NCBI RefSeq assembly: GCF_025215055.1
Contig: NZ_JANAVR010000004.1
Location: 1 to 63,836, forward strand
Origin: Candidatus Cardinium sp. TP
GTDB taxonomy: Bacteria; Bacteroidota; Bacteroidia; Cytophagales; Amoebophilaceae
DNA length: 63,836 nt
Direction: 5' to 3'
Part shown: piece by piece, positions 37,161 to 49,300 of the stretch
Layout: every line of letters starts with the position of its first letter
How positions within the stretch are numbered: the first letter of the stretch is position 1
The notes under the pieces: model-generated
Told to the model about the DNA's origin: nothing
Databases searched by the model: none
What the model saw: only the letters and a program-made list of their open reading frames with translations
Made by a program: the position numbers and the translations under genes

Positions 37161-37575
37161 GAAAATAAATTAAAATACTTTTGTCCGACTTTTTCAGGCC
37201 ACTATAGATATATATTATTCCATATCAATGTTTTTTTATATTTTTTATATACGCTCATAAACTGTCGCATTCTTTTCTGTTGGCTATTGAGTTATTTTTA
37301 CTTTTTATTGATAAAAAAGCTTTTTACAGAGGCATTTTTCTGTATGTGTTCAGTGCAGTGTTTTTTTTGTCCACTTTCTTATCAAGAAAAAAATGGGATA
37401 AAGTTCATTATTAACCAGTAATATGAACAGATACGTTTCTCTTTTAACACAAAAAATCAACGACTTGAACGTACGACAGATACAAAAAGTTAAACGATAC
37501 ATTTAGGCTTTATCTAGTAGTTAAATTTTACCTATTACCCCCCTTAAGCCCCTAAGCATCCTACCAAACGGGTTC
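37161..37575. repeat. Spacer with a 93 bp family A/B hybrid (37342-37434)
   Basis: Between two convergent genes. The hybrid starts with a family B-type end (GTATGTGTTCAGTGCAGTG) and finishes with a family A end (CCAGTAATATGAACAGATAC), and is exactly 93 bp. A worn arm (TTTTTATTGATAAAAAAGC) precedes it near 37300. The last 140 bases before the ankyrin gene hold nothing I can identify. Confidence 0.7.
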
Positions 37576-39774
37576 CTATTGTTCTTGCTGTGCGAAGTAG
37601 ATGTTCAACAATTTATAACACTTTACATGACCATTCTGTAACGCCAAATAAGCAGGTACCTTATTAAATCTGTTCTGCTGCGATAAAGCCCCTGCTCGTA
37701 TGAGTTCTTGCACCACTTTGATATGGCCATTTTGAGCCGCAAGGTGCAGCGGTGTATTTTTATAATGGTCTACTACATTGATTGCTGCTTTTGCACCTAA
37801 AATAGCCCTTACACAAACTTCACAGCCCTTTTGAGCAGCGAGATGCAAAAGGGTTTCTCCTCTTTTGTTCCTGACATTTACCCTGGCACCATGACGTATA
37901 AGCATCAAAACACAATCGACATGTCCATGCTTAACTGCAGCATATAAGGGTGTCTCATTCAATTGATTAACCATATCTAACTTAGGTTTGCTTTTCATAA
38001 CCTTAGCCAGAAGTGGTTGATCTTTAACTTTGCCTTTAAGCTTTTTAGTGATAGAATGCTGATTTTGATCGGCTGCAATCAAGGCCTCTACACAATCTAA
38101 ATGGCCATTAGCAGCTGCCAGGTAGAGTGGTGTTTCTTTTACCCGGTTGTAGACCCTCACCTGGGCACCTGCTTGTATCAATGCCTTCAAACAAGCTGTG
38201 TAGCCTCTTTTTGCCACCACATGCAACGCCGTAGCACCTGACTTTTTTGCCATATTCACCTTAGACTTTGCTTCAATAAGTGCTTGCAAAGCAGCCAAAT
38301 CCCCTAGTTTCGCAGCTATATGTAGGGGCATGACTCCCCACTGATTGGCTATATTCACTGGTGCACCAGCTTGTATAAGTGCTACACTAGCATCGATATT
38401 TTGGAATGCAACAGATAAATGCAGTGGAGTATTTTGAAACCTATCGACAATAGAGAGCCGCACACCAGCCTCTATCAGTGCTTGTAAACACCTTATATTC
38501 CTACTTTTAGCAGCCATATGTAAAGGTGTAAAGCCTATATGGGTAGTGGCGTGAGGATTGGCACCCGCTTTTAACAACTTATCTAGACAACTATCGTGTC
38601 CATAGAAAGCAGTGAGATGAAGGGGAGTTTTATTGTGAAAATCTGAAGCATCTATAACAGCCCCTGCCTCAATAAGCTGCTCGACACAAATACAATGCCC
38701 TGATCGAGCGGCCCAATGTAAAGGGGTGCGCTGCTTTTCACCTATTAGGTGTATATATGCTTCGTTAATAGCAATCAATGCTTTTAAACAATCATGCTTA
38801 CCATATCGAGCGGCTAAATGCAAAGGGGTATTTTGTTCTTTATTGCGAACCGATGGATTCCCACCTGCCTTTAATAATAGATTTAAACAATCCAAATGGC
38901 CAGCTAAGGCAGCAGCATGTAAGGGTGTATTGAGGCCGTCTGCTGCATGAATATCTGCCTTATGCGCTAATAGCTCCCTTAACACAGCGAGTTTGCCATG
39001 TTGAGCCGCTATATAAAGGGGTGAAATGCCACTAGGCGTAACCGAATTTACGTTAGCATGGTTATGGATTAATAACTGTATGGAGGCAACATTACCACTT
39101 TGTGCAGCCGCATGCAACGGCGTAAACTTATGGTGCTTCGTAAATACCTGCACTTTTGCACCTGCCTTTATTAAAGTTTGAACAGATAAAAATGAACCGG
39201 ATAAAGCAGCATAATGTAAAGGGGTTAGATCATCATTATCAAACCCATCGACATGTGCGCTCTTTTGTATTAAATAGTTCATACATGCCACCTGACCAGC
39301 TTGCGCCGCAACATGAATCGGCGTTCTACCTAGGCAATCGGTAAGCTGAATGGTAGCACCAACTGCAATGAGCTCACGCATAATGGATAGATGCCCATGC
39401 TGGGCAGCAAAATAGAGTGGTGTTCTACCTAGGTAATCCACTATATTAACTTTAGTCCCTACATTGATAAGCTCTTGGACACAAAGTAAATGACCTCTAG
39501 CAGCAGCAATATGCAATGGACTCATCTTGTTTCGGTCCAATACCTGTACATTTTTGCCAGCAGCGATTAAAGAACGGATATGGGCTACATCCCCCTTGGC
39601 AGCTGCTAAGTGTATCTCTATAGGCGCTATATGCTTTTCTACAGGTAGCGATTGAGCAATTGTAACCTGATCAGATGGGTTGACCAGCTGTTGCGTACTC
39701 CCATAGGTAGAATATATAGCATGGATATAGGACCCAATAGAGACGCCAAACAGTAAGATTTTCTTGTTAAACAT
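37576..39774 (-). CDS. Exported ankyrin protein with about 20 repeats
   Basis: 732 residues. The N-terminus (MFNKKILLFGVSIGSYIHAIYS) looks like a signal peptide. From residue 50 on, about twenty 33-residue ankyrin repeats follow without a gap (TPLHAAAQSG, TPLHWAARSG, TPLHLAAQNG and so on). The only interruption is a 27-residue lysine-rich insert between repeats 16 and 17 (KKLKGKVKDQPLLAKVMKSK). The array forms one long solenoid, so protein binding is the expected role. Export makes a surface or host-directed role likely, which is inference. It is transcribed alone and converges with the USP-like gene. Confidence 0.9.
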   Translation of the reverse strand: MFNKKILLFGVSIGSYIHAIYSTYGSTQQLVNPSDQVTIAQSLPVEKHIAPIEIHLAAAKGDVAHIRSLIAAGKNVQVLDRNKMSPLHIAAARGHLLCVQELINVGTKVNIVDYLGRTPLYFAAQHGHLSIMRELIAVGATIQLTDCLGRTPIHVAAQAGQVACMNYLIQKSAHVDGFDNDDLTPLHYAALSGSFLSVQTLIKAGAKVQVFTKHHKFTPLHAAAQSGNVASIQLLIHNHANVNSVTPSGISPLYIAAQHGKLAVLRELLAHKADIHAADGLNTPLHAAALAGHLDCLNLLLKAGGNPSVRNKEQNTPLHLAARYGKHDCLKALIAINEAYIHLIGEKQRTPLHWAARSGHCICVEQLIEAGAVIDASDFHNKTPLHLTAFYGHDSCLDKLLKAGANPHATTHIGFTPLHMAAKSRNIRCLQALIEAGVRLSIVDRFQNTPLHLSVAFQNIDASVALIQAGAPVNIANQWGVMPLHIAAKLGDLAALQALIEAKSKVNMAKKSGATALHVVAKRGYTACLKALIQAGAQVRVYNRVKETPLYLAAANGHLDCVEALIAADQNQHSITKKLKGKVKDQPLLAKVMKSKPKLDMVNQLNETPLYAAVKHGHVDCVLMLIRHGARVNVRNKRGETLLHLAAQKGCEVCVRAILGAKAAINVVDHYKNTPLHLAAQNGHIKVVQELIRAGALSQQNRFNKVPAYLALQNGHVKCYKLLNIYFAQQEQ

Positions 39775-40203
39775 ATTATTTTGTTTTTATGCATGGCTAG
39801 ATTATAGCCAATATATAAAAAAAAGAAAGTGTATAAAACGCAAATCAAACCATAACAGCTGATTGTTGAAGCGTAGCTTCTATTTACCCAGTTATCGAAC
39901 TTCGCTTTCTGATCATATTTTTTTATAATGGGCATTTTTTTTGCAACATAACCCTAACGCTGCATGGACCTATCATAGGGTAAACAAGGGGAGTATTAAG
40001 TCAAAAATTTCAATACAGATCAGAACAATTTGATAAAAATTGATTAGATTCATAAAATAGTAAAGACCACCAGGTGGCCATCTTATGAAAGGATTGCCTT
40101 TGGACATGAACTATTTCGTACCAGGTGCAGCACAGTAGGCCATTTTATAGCCTCAAAGAGACCATCTAGTAAGGTTCCTATAAACACCATTAATTATTAT
40201 ATC
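39775..40203. other. Intergenic region, nothing identified
   Basis: 429 bases between the divergent ankyrin gene and the Hc1-like gene. Apart from a short dyad (GACCACCAGGTGGCC, about 40065-40079) I see no repeat family copy, RNA gene or coding frame. It must contain both promoters. Confidence 0.5.
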
Positions 40204-40401
40204 ATGAATCGATTTGAAGAATTAAAAACATTAGTACTTTCCTTAGAAGATGAGTTTCATAAATTCTACGAGAAAGACAACAAAGCTGCTGGAACCAGGG
40301 TTCGCAAAGGCATGCAAACGTTAAAAAAAATTGCGCAAGAAATCCGCACACATATATCGGCATCCAAGGCCTCTATGGAAGAGCTAAAGGGAGATAAATA
40401 A
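40204..40401 (+). CDS. Hc1-like histone H1 homolog
   Basis: 65 residues that match the short Bacteroidota relatives of the chlamydial Hc1 N-terminal domain: MNRFEELKTLVLSLEDEFHKFYEK, then NKAAGTRVRKGMQTLKKIAQEIR. It is a helical, DNA-associated protein family; the lysine-rich tail of true Hc1 is absent, so a strong compaction role is doubtful. ATG at 40204 is fixed by the conserved start. A family A remnant (about 40540-40612) and a 93 bp copy follow. Confidence 0.85.
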   Translation: MNRFEELKTLVLSLEDEFHKFYEKDNKAAGTRVRKGMQTLKKIAQEIRTHISASKASMEELKGDK

Positions 40402-40539
40402 GTTGCATAAATACACTTAGCAGCTACAAATGGTGGCGTATACGAACGATCCATTTACGCCTCTGTACTAGCATAGATTTACCTGAAGCTGATGCTATGG
40501 CCTGTTCAGATCGGTGGTAAAAAGACATCTATACTACAC

Positions 40540-40612
40540 TTTTGACTTGTCTAAAAGTGTCCAAAAAAAAATCAAGCGACCGGCAAAAAATTGCTAAAAG
40601 TGTCATCTTAGG
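40540..40612 (+). repeat. Family A remnant
   Basis: Worn copy with CACTTTTGACTTGTCTAAAAGTG, AATCAAGCGACCGGCAAAAA and AAAAGTGTCATCTTA, equivalent to the left half of the full element. Both termini are lost. Confidence 0.6.
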
Positions 40613-40642
40613 TCTCTATTCAGGACTATGGCAAGTCAGATT

Positions 40643-40735
40643 GTATCTGTTCACGATACTGCTTAATAATGACTTTTATCTCACTTTTTTCTTGATAAAA
40701 AAGTGGACAAAAAAACCAGTGACTGGAACAGATAC
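40643..40735 (+). repeat. Family A repeat, 93 bp short form
   Basis: Terminus GTATCTGTTCACGATACTGC, the TTTTTTCTTGATAAAAAAGTGG hairpin and terminus CCAGTGACTGGAACAGATAC. Exactly 93 bp, as at 37342 and 55394. The 30-base unit CTAATAAAAACCATTGCGCT... (40736-40765) abuts the right end, as it does at 29909 and 55487. Confidence 0.85.
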
Positions 40736-40894
40736 CTAATAAAAACCATTGCGCTGAACACATACAAATTTCATGGGAGCATCTAAGTATTTACACAATA
40801 TTTAGAAAGACCCTGACCACACGGATGTATCTTTCCTTGGGGCGAATGGAGAGAATTTATTTCTGTTCAACAGGGTTGCCATTTGGATCCGTTT

Positions 40895-41523
40895 TTAAAG
40901 ACTGTTCTTTAAACATAAAGAAAAAAGCTTTTACTGGATTATCCAAGTTTTTAACAAATAGAGCGCCATCCTGGTAAATACCGTTAGTTTTATGTCGCTT
41001 CATCGATAGAGGAGTTCCTTGATTTAAATGTACGTCATGTACCCTGGGACGGTAAATAATTGTATATTCTTCTTAGTTTTAATCCATGAGGAAGATTATC
41101 TTCTTCTTGTTCCTGGTCTTCACTGTAAAACCCTCCCATTACATATATATAACACCCTGGCTTAATATATTGATCTAAAAGCATTGATAATACTTTCGTA
41201 AGCTTTGGTTCTAGTGATATGAGTTGACCGATCTATACCACATTACTTCTTAAATAATCAAGTTTATAATCTTGAGACAGTTCGTTTAAATTAAACAATC
41301 CTTCATCTGTTAGTTTTCCTATATTTTCTAATAATGGATGATTAAACGCATCATTGAAATATACCTTTACATTAGGGTACGCATCAGATTGAATATCTAT
41401 ATTAACCTGATATTCTTTGTTATTGTACTTTACAATAAGATTGTGATGTGTGAATGTATTTTTTGTATGGTCCTCTAAATCTTTTTCAACCATACCTTTT
41501 AATAAATAGTAATTTTTTAACAC
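40895..41523 (-). pseudogene. Decayed DUF2278 (YukJ-like) gene
   Basis: The first 96 residues (MLKNYYLLKGMVEKDLED ... NHPLLENIGKLTDEG ... YKLDYLRSNVV) match the front of DUF2278 proteins. A TAG at 41233-41235 interrupts the frame. The same frame then continues (SLEPKLTKVLSMLLDQYIKPGCYIYVMGG) to a TGA at 41035-41037. A shifted frame supplies the missing end (VHDVHLNQGT, NGIYQDGALFVKNL), ending at 40895. Two lesions in one gene and the recovered family motifs on both sides make this a pseudogene. The first segment could still be expressed as a short protein. The family's function is not known to me. Confidence 0.75.
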
Positions 41524-41829
41524 AGACTTAGTTTGTAATTATACCCTTATATACGTGTTATATGGCTCTAGTGCTGATTATAGCACCTAGTAAGGTGATA
41601 AATTATCTGAATTTCTACAAAATTAGCTATAGTTATTCAGATAACTACTTAGAGTAAAGATGATGTGTAAGGAAACCTTAGATCGCTTGTATAACCCAAA
41701 ATAATATATTACATATGCAGACAGGCCTGTTGTCTGACCATTCAGATTTTTCCGTTCCTAGTAAAAAATTACTAAACTATAATGGGGTTGATTTATTCAG
41801 ACAAATGGTTATCGTTATATGCACTTAAT
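41524..41829. other. Intergenic region, no gene seen
   Basis: About 300 bases, AT-rich. A dyad (CAGACAGGCCTGTTGTCTG, 41718-41736) is the only structure. Nothing else supports a gene or RNA. Confidence 0.45.
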
Positions 41830-41948
41830 GTATCTGTTCAAGTCACTGGTTTTTTGTATGTGTTCAGCACGATGGTTTTTTTGTCCACTTTTTTATCAAG
41901 AAAAAAGTGGGATAAAGTTCATTATTAATAAGTATCGTGAACAGATGC
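41830..41948. repeat. Family A copy with an embedded family B end
   Basis: Starts GTATCTGTTCAAGTCACTGG. After a T-run a family B terminus (GTATGTGTTCAGCACGATGG) begins at 41857. The mirrored arm CACTTTTTTATCAAGAAAAAAG and the right terminus CGTGAACAGATGC complete the copy, 25 bases past the rpoC stop. It is another nested arrangement, this time between families. Confidence 0.8.
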
Positions 41949-41973
41949 TTTTTTTATATATATCACTACGTAC

Positions 41974-44900
41974 CTACCCCGCTGCTGCACCCGCTTTAGC
42001 AGCTACCAAAGCCTCAAATTCACTTTTAGAGTTGACAACCAACTTTTCATAACGGCGCATACCCGTTCCGGCAGGAATTAAATGACCTACAATAATATTT
42101 TCTTTCAATCCTTTTAGCCTATCATACTTGGCACTAATACCTGCATCACTCAACACCTTAGCTGTTTCTTGGAAAGAAGCTGCAGATAAGAAACTTTCTG
42201 TCGCCAAGGAGATTTGGGTAATACCTTGCAACTTTGGTTGCGCAACGGCTAATTCTACTGGCTTGGCTTCAACAACCACTAACCCCTGCTGTTTTAGTTT
42301 ATCGTTCTCTTGTTGCAACCTACTAGAAGAGACAAATTGCCCCTGCTTAAATAATTTAGAATCACCAGGATTAAGCACAATGGACTGATCACGAACCCTA
42401 TCATTCTCTTCAAAGAACTTAACCTTATCAATCACTTGCCCATGCAATAGGGTTGTATCACCTGGATCAAGTACCTCTACTTTACGCATCATTTGTTTAA
42501 TGATGATTTCAATGTGTTTATTATTGATTTTCTCACCTTGTAAACGATATACGTTTTGTAACTCATTCATAATGTATTCCTGTGCAACGAGTGGACCTTT
42601 TGTAACCAAAAGATCAGCAGCAGCTACCGCACCATCTGTAATCACCTCTCCTACTTTTACATAGTCGTTGTCTTGGACCAAGATATGCTTAGACAATGGG
42701 ATCATATACTTGACCTGTATGCCTTCTTTAGATTCAATAAAAATTTCTCTATTGCCTCTTTTAATGCCCCCATAGGTTACCACGCCACTTAACTCACTAA
42801 TAAAAGCTGTATTGGCAGGCTTTCTAGCCTCAAAAAGCTCGACTACACGAGGTAAACCACCTGTAATGTCTCGAGATTGATTGATGATACGAGGCACCCG
42901 AGCAAGCACCTCTCCTTTATGAACCTTGTCACCTACTTCTACGGCTAACTGCGCTTTCACAGGAAGGGTATACGAAGCAATGGTTACGCCTGCCTCATCA
43001 CATAAGACTACACTTGGATGTTTGGTTTTATCCCTAGACTCAATCATGACCTTTGCTTTCCGGCCAGTTTGTTCATCAAATTCTTCTTGATAGGTAATCC
43101 CTTCTTCAAGGCCTAGGAAGTTCACTACGCCATCCTGGGTAGCCAATAATACCACATTATAAGGATCCCAATGGTAGAGCTCTTGATCATAGCTTACCGC
43201 TTGATTGTTTTTGACTTTAAGATGTGAACCATAGGGTAAATGGGTACTGGTTAAGACTTTTCTTGTATCTGCATCCAAAATTTGCAGCTCCGAAGAGCGG
43301 CTCATAACAACTTCTACGCCCATTCCATTTGCATCTATATAACTGGTCACCATCAGGTCTTCAAAATTGACAACCCCTGCATACTTGACTTTAACCTTCG
43401 CATCAACGGTCACATTAGACGCAATACCTCCGACGTGGAAGGTTCTCATGGTAAGCTGTGTACCAGGCTGCCCAATAGATTGTGCCGCAATGACCCCAAC
43501 TGCCTCGCCCACAGATACCATATTACCTGTAGCTAAATTGCGCCCATAACATTTTACACAAACCCCTTGCGGTAAATCACAGGTCAAGACAGAACGTACC
43601 AAAACGGCCTCTAGGCCAGCGGCCTCTATGCGCGCAGCCATTTGTTCACCAATGCCGTTGCCACGTGCAACGAGCAAAACGCCCGTTTGAGGATCCAAAA
43701 TATCTTCGACTACTACACGCCCGAGAATACGTTCTGCAAGTGATTCAACCACCCTATTCTCTACTTTCACAGCGGTTACGTGAATGCCTTTAAGGGTACC
43801 ACAATCCTCTTCCACAACGGTTAAGTCTTGTGCTACATCGACCAACCTTCTCGTTAGATAACCTGCATCTGCTGTTTTTAAAGCGGTATCCGCCAACCCC
43901 TTTCTCGCGCCATGCGTAGCAATAAAATACTCAATCACATTCAACCCCTCTTGGAAGTTAGAAATAATAGGGTGTTCAATAATTTCTCCTACTGCCCCTT
44001 GGGTACTTTTTTGAGGCCTACCAATTAAGCCTTTCATACCGCCTAACTGACGCACCTGCTCACGAGAACCCCTTGCACCGGAAATCATCATCATATAAAC
44101 GGAGTTAAAGGCATCTTGATCTTGCTCTAACTGTTCCATGAGCTGATTGGTAATACGGGTATTGGTTCTGGTCCATACATCAATTACTTGATTATACCTC
44201 TCATTATCGGTGATCAAACCCAACATATAATTCCCCCAAATAGATTCCACTTCTGCAGTAGCTTGGGCAATGAGTTCATTTTTATTAGCCGGTATCTTTA
44301 CATCATCAAGACCAATGGTCATTCCTGCCTTGAATGCAGTATTAAAACCTAAAGCTTTAATGTTATCTAAAAACGCAACGGTAACGACTGTACCAAATTG
44401 ACTGTACATGTCGGTTACAATGCGCTGCATGTTGCGGACATTAAGTGTCTCATTGACAAAGGCCATACCGGCTGGACAATATTCGTTGAAGAATACCCTA
44501 CCAACCGTGGTCTCTATAGAATGATAGGCAACACTGCCATCTGCATGCGTAATAGGCAGACGTAATTTGATATAGGCATGCTTTGAAACTTTTTCATGGG
44601 CTAAGGCCATTAATACCTCCTCAGGTGCATAAAAAGACATACCCTCTCCTAGTACCACATCACCGGACCTACTACGCCTTCCTTTAGTGAGGTAATGTAA
44701 GCCTAAAATCATGTCACGGGAGGGAATGGTAATAGGAATACCATTGGAAGGATTCAACACGTTATAAGATGCCAACATCAGCAATGAAGCTTCGGCAATG
44801 GCTTCCTGGCCAAGGGGAACATGGACGGCCATTTGATCCCCATCAAAGTCGGCATTGAAAGCGGTACAAACCAAAGGATGCAATTGAATGGCTTTACCTT

Positions 44901-46269
44901 CAATTAATTTAGGTTGAAAGGCTTGGATACCCAATCGATGGAGGGTAGGCGCACGGTTCAATAATACAGGATGGCCTTTCAATACATTCTCTAATACATC
45001 CCAAATAACAGGGTCTTTTTCCTCTATTAATCTTTTGGCAACTTTTACAGTTTCTGCTACACCACGCTCTATAAGCCTGCGTATGATAAAAGGCATAAAT
45101 AACTCAACGGCCATCTCTTTAGGTAGCCCACACTCATGCAACCGTAATTCAGGCCCTACCACAATAACCGATCTGCCGGAATAATCCACACGCTTACCAA
45201 GCAAGTTCTGCCTAAAACGACCTTGCTTCCCTTTCAACATATCTGAAAGGGACTTTAGTGGTCGAATACCCTCTGAAGCAACAGAATTTACCTTACGGGA
45301 ATTATCAAATAAAGAATCAACGGCTTCCTGCAACATACGCATTTCATTGCGTATAATGATCTGAGGGGCCTTAATATCCAATAACCGCTTGAGTCTGTTA
45401 TTCCTAATAATCACCCTTCTATAGAGATCATTCAAATCAGAAGTAGCGAATTTACCACCGCCTAATGAAAAAAGAGGACGTAACTCAGGAGGAATGACTG
45501 GCAAGATACGCATCACCATCCACTCTGGACGGTTTTCTACTTTTTTATGGACATCCCTAAAACCTTCTACAATTTTTAGCCTTTTGACAATTTCAATGCG
45601 GCGCTGCTGTGAGGCATCGGTCAATAGCTGCTCGCGCAAATCAACGGAAAGCTTTTCTAAGTCAAGCCCCTTGAGCACCGCTTCAATCGCTTCTGAACCA
45701 ATTAGGGCGATAAACTTATTAGGATCTGAGTTGCTCAGTAATTGGTTTTCTAGAGGAAGCTGATCTAAAATATTGAGGTACTCATCCTCAGATAACAGAT
45801 CCATAGCGGCTACCCCCTCGTCTTTTTTGATACCAGGTTGAATCACTACATAACGCTCGTAGTATACAATCTGTTCCACTTTTTTAGTAGGTATACCAAG
45901 CAAATAGCTAATCTTACTAGGAAGGACTCTAAAATACCAGATATGGGTGACCGGAACCACTAACTCAATGTGGCCCACCCGTTGTCTACGTTGCTTTTTT
46001 TCTGTAATCTCAACGCCACATCGATCACATACAATGCCTTTATAGCGAATACCTTTGTACTTGCCACAATGACATTCCCAATCTTTTACAGGGCCAAATA
46101 TACGCTCACAAAACAACCCTTTCGTTTCAGGTTTATGTGTTCTATAATTAATGGTTTCTGGCAGCGTCACTTCTCCTGATGAACGCGACAAAATAACCTC
46201 TGGAGAGGAAAGACTGGCAATAATGCCAGAAAATTGAGTGGATTGTGCCCTATTTCTTTTAAACTTCAT
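41974..46269 (-). CDS. rpoC: RNA polymerase beta' subunit
   Basis: 1431 residues, full length. The N-terminal zinc ribbon ([16 protein letters not shown]), the clamp, the active-site [15 protein letters not shown] motif that binds the catalytic magnesium, the bridge/trigger region and the C-terminal part are all visible. It is the last gene of the rplKAJL-rpoBC block, 45 bases after rpoB. A family A copy follows its stop and may end the transcript. Confidence 0.97.
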   Translation of the reverse strand: MKFKRNRAQSTQFSGIIASLSSPEVILSRSSGEVTLPETINYRTHKPETKGLFCERIFGPVKDWECHCGKYKGIRYKGIVCDRCGVEITEKKQRRQRVGHIELVVPVTHIWYFRVLPSKISYLLGIPTKKVEQIVYYERYVVIQPGIKKDEGVAAMDLLSEDEYLNILDQLPLENQLLSNSDPNKFIALIGSEAIEAVLKGLDLEKLSVDLREQLLTDASQQRRIEIVKRLKIVEGFRDVHKKVENRPEWMVMRILPVIPPELRPLFSLGGGKFATSDLNDLYRRVIIRNNRLKRLLDIKAPQIIIRNEMRMLQEAVDSLFDNSRKVNSVASEGIRPLKSLSDMLKGKQGRFRQNLLGKRVDYSGRSVIVVGPELRLHECGLPKEMAVELFMPFIIRRLIERGVAETVKVAKRLIEEKDPVIWDVLENVLKGHPVLLNRAPTLHRLGIQAFQPKLIEGKAIQLHPLVCTAFNADFDGDQMAVHVPLGQEAIAEASLLMLASYNVLNPSNGIPITIPSRDMILGLHYLTKGRRSRSGDVVLGEGMSFYAPEEVLMALAHEKVSKHAYIKLRLPITHADGSVAYHSIETTVGRVFFNEYCPAGMAFVNETLNVRNMQRIVTDMYSQFGTVVTVAFLDNIKALGFNTAFKAGMTIGLDDVKIPANKNELIAQATAEVESIWGNYMLGLITDNERYNQVIDVWTRTNTRITNQLMEQLEQDQDAFNSVYMMMISGARGSREQVRQLGGMKGLIGRPQKSTQGAVGEIIEHPIISNFQEGLNVIEYFIATHGARKGLADTALKTADAGYLTRRLVDVAQDLTVVEEDCGTLKGIHVTAVKVENRVVESLAERILGRVVVEDILDPQTGVLLVARGNGIGEQMAARIEAAGLEAVLVRSVLTCDLPQGVCVKCYGRNLATGNMVSVGEAVGVIAAQSIGQPGTQLTMRTFHVGGIASNVTVDAKVKVKYAGVVNFEDLMVTSYIDANGMGVEVVMSRSSELQILDADTRKVLTSTHLPYGSHLKVKNNQAVSYDQELYHWDPYNVVLLATQDGVVNFLGLEEGITYQEEFDEQTGRKAKVMIESRDKTKHPSVVLCDEAGVTIASYTLPVKAQLAVEVGDKVHKGEVLARVPRIINQSRDITGGLPRVVELFEARKPANTAFISELSGVVTYGGIKRGNREIFIESKEGIQVKYMIPLSKHILVQDNDYVKVGEVITDGAVAAADLLVTKGPLVAQEYIMNELQNVYRLQGEKINNKHIEIIIKQMMRKVEVLDPGDTTLLHGQVIDKVKFFEENDRVRDQSIVLNPGDSKLFKQGQFVSSSRLQQENDKLKQQGLVVVEAKPVELAVAQPKLQGITQISLATESFLSAASFQETAKVLSDAGISAKYDRLKGLKENIIVGHLIPAGTGMRRYEKLVVNSKSEFEALVAAKAGAAAG

Positions 46270-46314
46270 ACGGTTAAAAGCGATGTTAAATATGGAATGT
46301 CAAACTGACTAGTA

Positions 46315-49300
46315 TCATACAAGTGTAATTTCAAGTCCTAGGCCTCTTAGTTCATGAATCAATACATTAAATGATTCGGATAAATTGGGTTTTGGAATAT
46401 TATTACCTTTCACAATGGATTCATAGGCTTTAGATCTTCCGACTACATCATCTGATTTGGTATTGAGCATTTCTTGTAATGTATAGGCAGCGCCATAGGC
46501 TTCCAATGCCCATACTTCCATTTCACCAAATCTTTGTCCACCAAATTGGGCTTTACCACCTAATGGTTGCTGGGTAATCAAAGAATAAGGCCCTGTAGAG
46601 CGTGCATGCATTTTATCGTCTACCAAATGGGCCAACTTGAGCAGGTAGACTACGCCAACGGTAACTTTTTGACTAAATGGCATACCCGTCCCACCATCAT
46701 AAACGGTTGTTTTACCAAAAGCAGGTAAGCCAGCTTGATCTAACTCACTGGAAATCTGATCTAAGGTCATCCCCTCAAAAATAGGATTGATATACCGTTT
46801 ACCTAACTGATCACCGGCCCATCCTAATACGGTTTCATATAACTGACCTAAGTTCATACGGGAAGGTAAGCCCAGTGGACTTAATACAACGTCTACCGGC
46901 GTACCGTCTGCTAAGAAAGGCATATCCTCTTGAGGCACTATTTTACAAACAATACCTTTATTACCATGCCTTCCGGACATCTTATCACCCACCTTAAGCT
47001 TTCTCTTTTCTGCAATATAGACCTTCGCTACTTTTACCACTCCCTTGGGCAACCCATCACCCGCTTCTAGTGTAAATCGGTCACGTTTAAAACGCACAAT
47101 AGAGGCAACACACTTTTTAACATAGTTGCTTGCAATACGCTGCACCAACTCATTTTTAGATGGATCAGCTGTCCAATTACTCCATACAAGATCCCCAAGT
47201 AAATTGGCTTCTGCAGGCACATTGTAAAGAGATTCATCACGATAGATATTTTTAGAAGGGAAAAGTTTTTCAGCAATTAATAAGGAGGTGAGTTTGGTAC
47301 CCTCTGCGATAATCCCATCGCCAAATTGGTGATAAATACCACTAGTAACGATGCCATCTAACACAACAGACAACTTTTTAATGGCTATATCACGTAGTTT
47401 GAGCAAATGCTTGGTATGTGCTTTTTTTAATAATTCCAGTTCTTTTTTAACTTTTTCTTTACTTTCCTTACTTCTTTCAGGGCTAGAAAAAATTTTCGTA
47501 TCGATGACAATACCTTCCATACCAGATGGAACACGCAAAGAGGTGTTCTTGACATCGCCTGCTTTATCACCAAAAATAGCTTTCAAAAGCCTGGCTTCTG
47601 GGGTAACATCTATCTCTCCTTTTGGGGTAATTTTACCAATTAATATATCCCCTTCTTTGACTTCTGTACCTACCTTTACAATACCATCCAGATCCAATTT
47701 GGCAATCGCTTCTTCACTTACATTTGGAATTTCATTGGTCAACTCTTCTGCACCAAACTTGGTATCTTTTACCTCGAGAATAAATTCTTTGATATGGATA
47801 GAGGTAAAGACATCATCCCGCACAATACGTTCAGAAATGACAATACCATCTTCAAAGGTATATCCCTTCCAGGATAAAAAGGCTACTTTTAAATTTTTAC
47901 CCAATGCCAACTCGGCGTTTTTAGTCGCATAACCTTCACAAAGCACCTGACCTTTTTCTACACGGCTTCCCTTAGAAACAATGGGCGATAAGTTAATGCA
48001 AGTACTTCGATTGGTACCTCTAAACTTATCCATGGAATAGGTCACCGAAGCTTCATCAAATGCAACGAGTGCTTCTTCTGCTGAGCGGTCATATTCCACT
48101 ACAATTTTTCTACTGTCTACGTAAGTAACCCTACCACTACCTTCTGCAATAGGCAAACCCCTAAACTCTTTTGCCACTCTTTTTTCTACACCGGTGCATA
48201 CAATCGGTACATCTGGGCGGATCAAAGGAACGGCCTGACGTTGCATGTTAGAACCCATCAATGCACGGCTGGCGTCATTGTGCTCCAAAAATGGAATCAA
48301 AGAGGCAGCCACTGAAGCAATCTGACTACTGGAAACATCCATATAATTCACTTGCTCTGGTTTTACCAACGGATATTCATCTCCATTGCGGACCTTTACA
48401 CGGTTATCTAGCATAACGCCATCTCCATCCAGCCTTACATTAGCTGGAGCAAAATTGCCATGCTCTTCTTCTGCTGCATTCAGGTAACAAATGTCACCGC
48501 TTAAATCTACTTTACCATCCGCTACCCGGCGATAAGGTGTTTCAATAAAACCCATACTGTTGACACGTGCATACATACAGAGAGAGGAAATCAAACCAAT
48601 GTTCATACCCTCTGGGGTTTCAATGGTACACAACCTGCCATAATGGGAATAGTGCACGTCACGGACCTCAAAACCGGCGCGGTCCCTAGAAAGTCCACCA
48701 GGTCCTAACGCAGATACACGACGCTTATGGGTAATCTCCGCCAGTGGGTTGACTTGATCAATCAACTGGGACAGCGGATTGATACCAAAGAAAGAATTGA
48801 TGACAGAAGAAAGGGTACGTGCGTTAATGAGATCTGCAGGTTTAAACAGCTCATTATCTCTAATATTAATGCGCTCCCGAATGGTTCTAGCCAAACGAGA
48901 AAATCCTACGCCAAATTGGGTAAAAAGTTGCTCACCAACTGAACGAACCCGACGATTGCTTAAGTGATCAATATCATCTACTTCTGCTTTACCATTGACC
49001 ACTTTGATGAGGTAGTGAATAATTTGTACGATATCTTCTTGTGTTAAGACACAGGTCTTGATTGGAATGTCCAGGTTTAATTTTTTATTGATCCTATAAC
49101 GACCTACCTCACCCAGGGTGTACCGCTTACTGCTAAAAAAAAGGCTTTCTACCACTTCACGCGCCGTTTGCTCATCCGGTGCCTCCGCATTACGCAACTG
49201 ACGGTAAATTTGCTCTATAGCCTCCTTGGTATCATTGGTACTATCTTTCCCAAATGAATTATAAACCAGGTGGTAGTCTGCATATACTGCTTCTGATTTA

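Noticed and set aside
47351-47932. A 193-codon frame on the plus strand
   Set aside because: Fully antisense to rpoB, serine-rich, and with no signal of its own; a shadow of the real gene.
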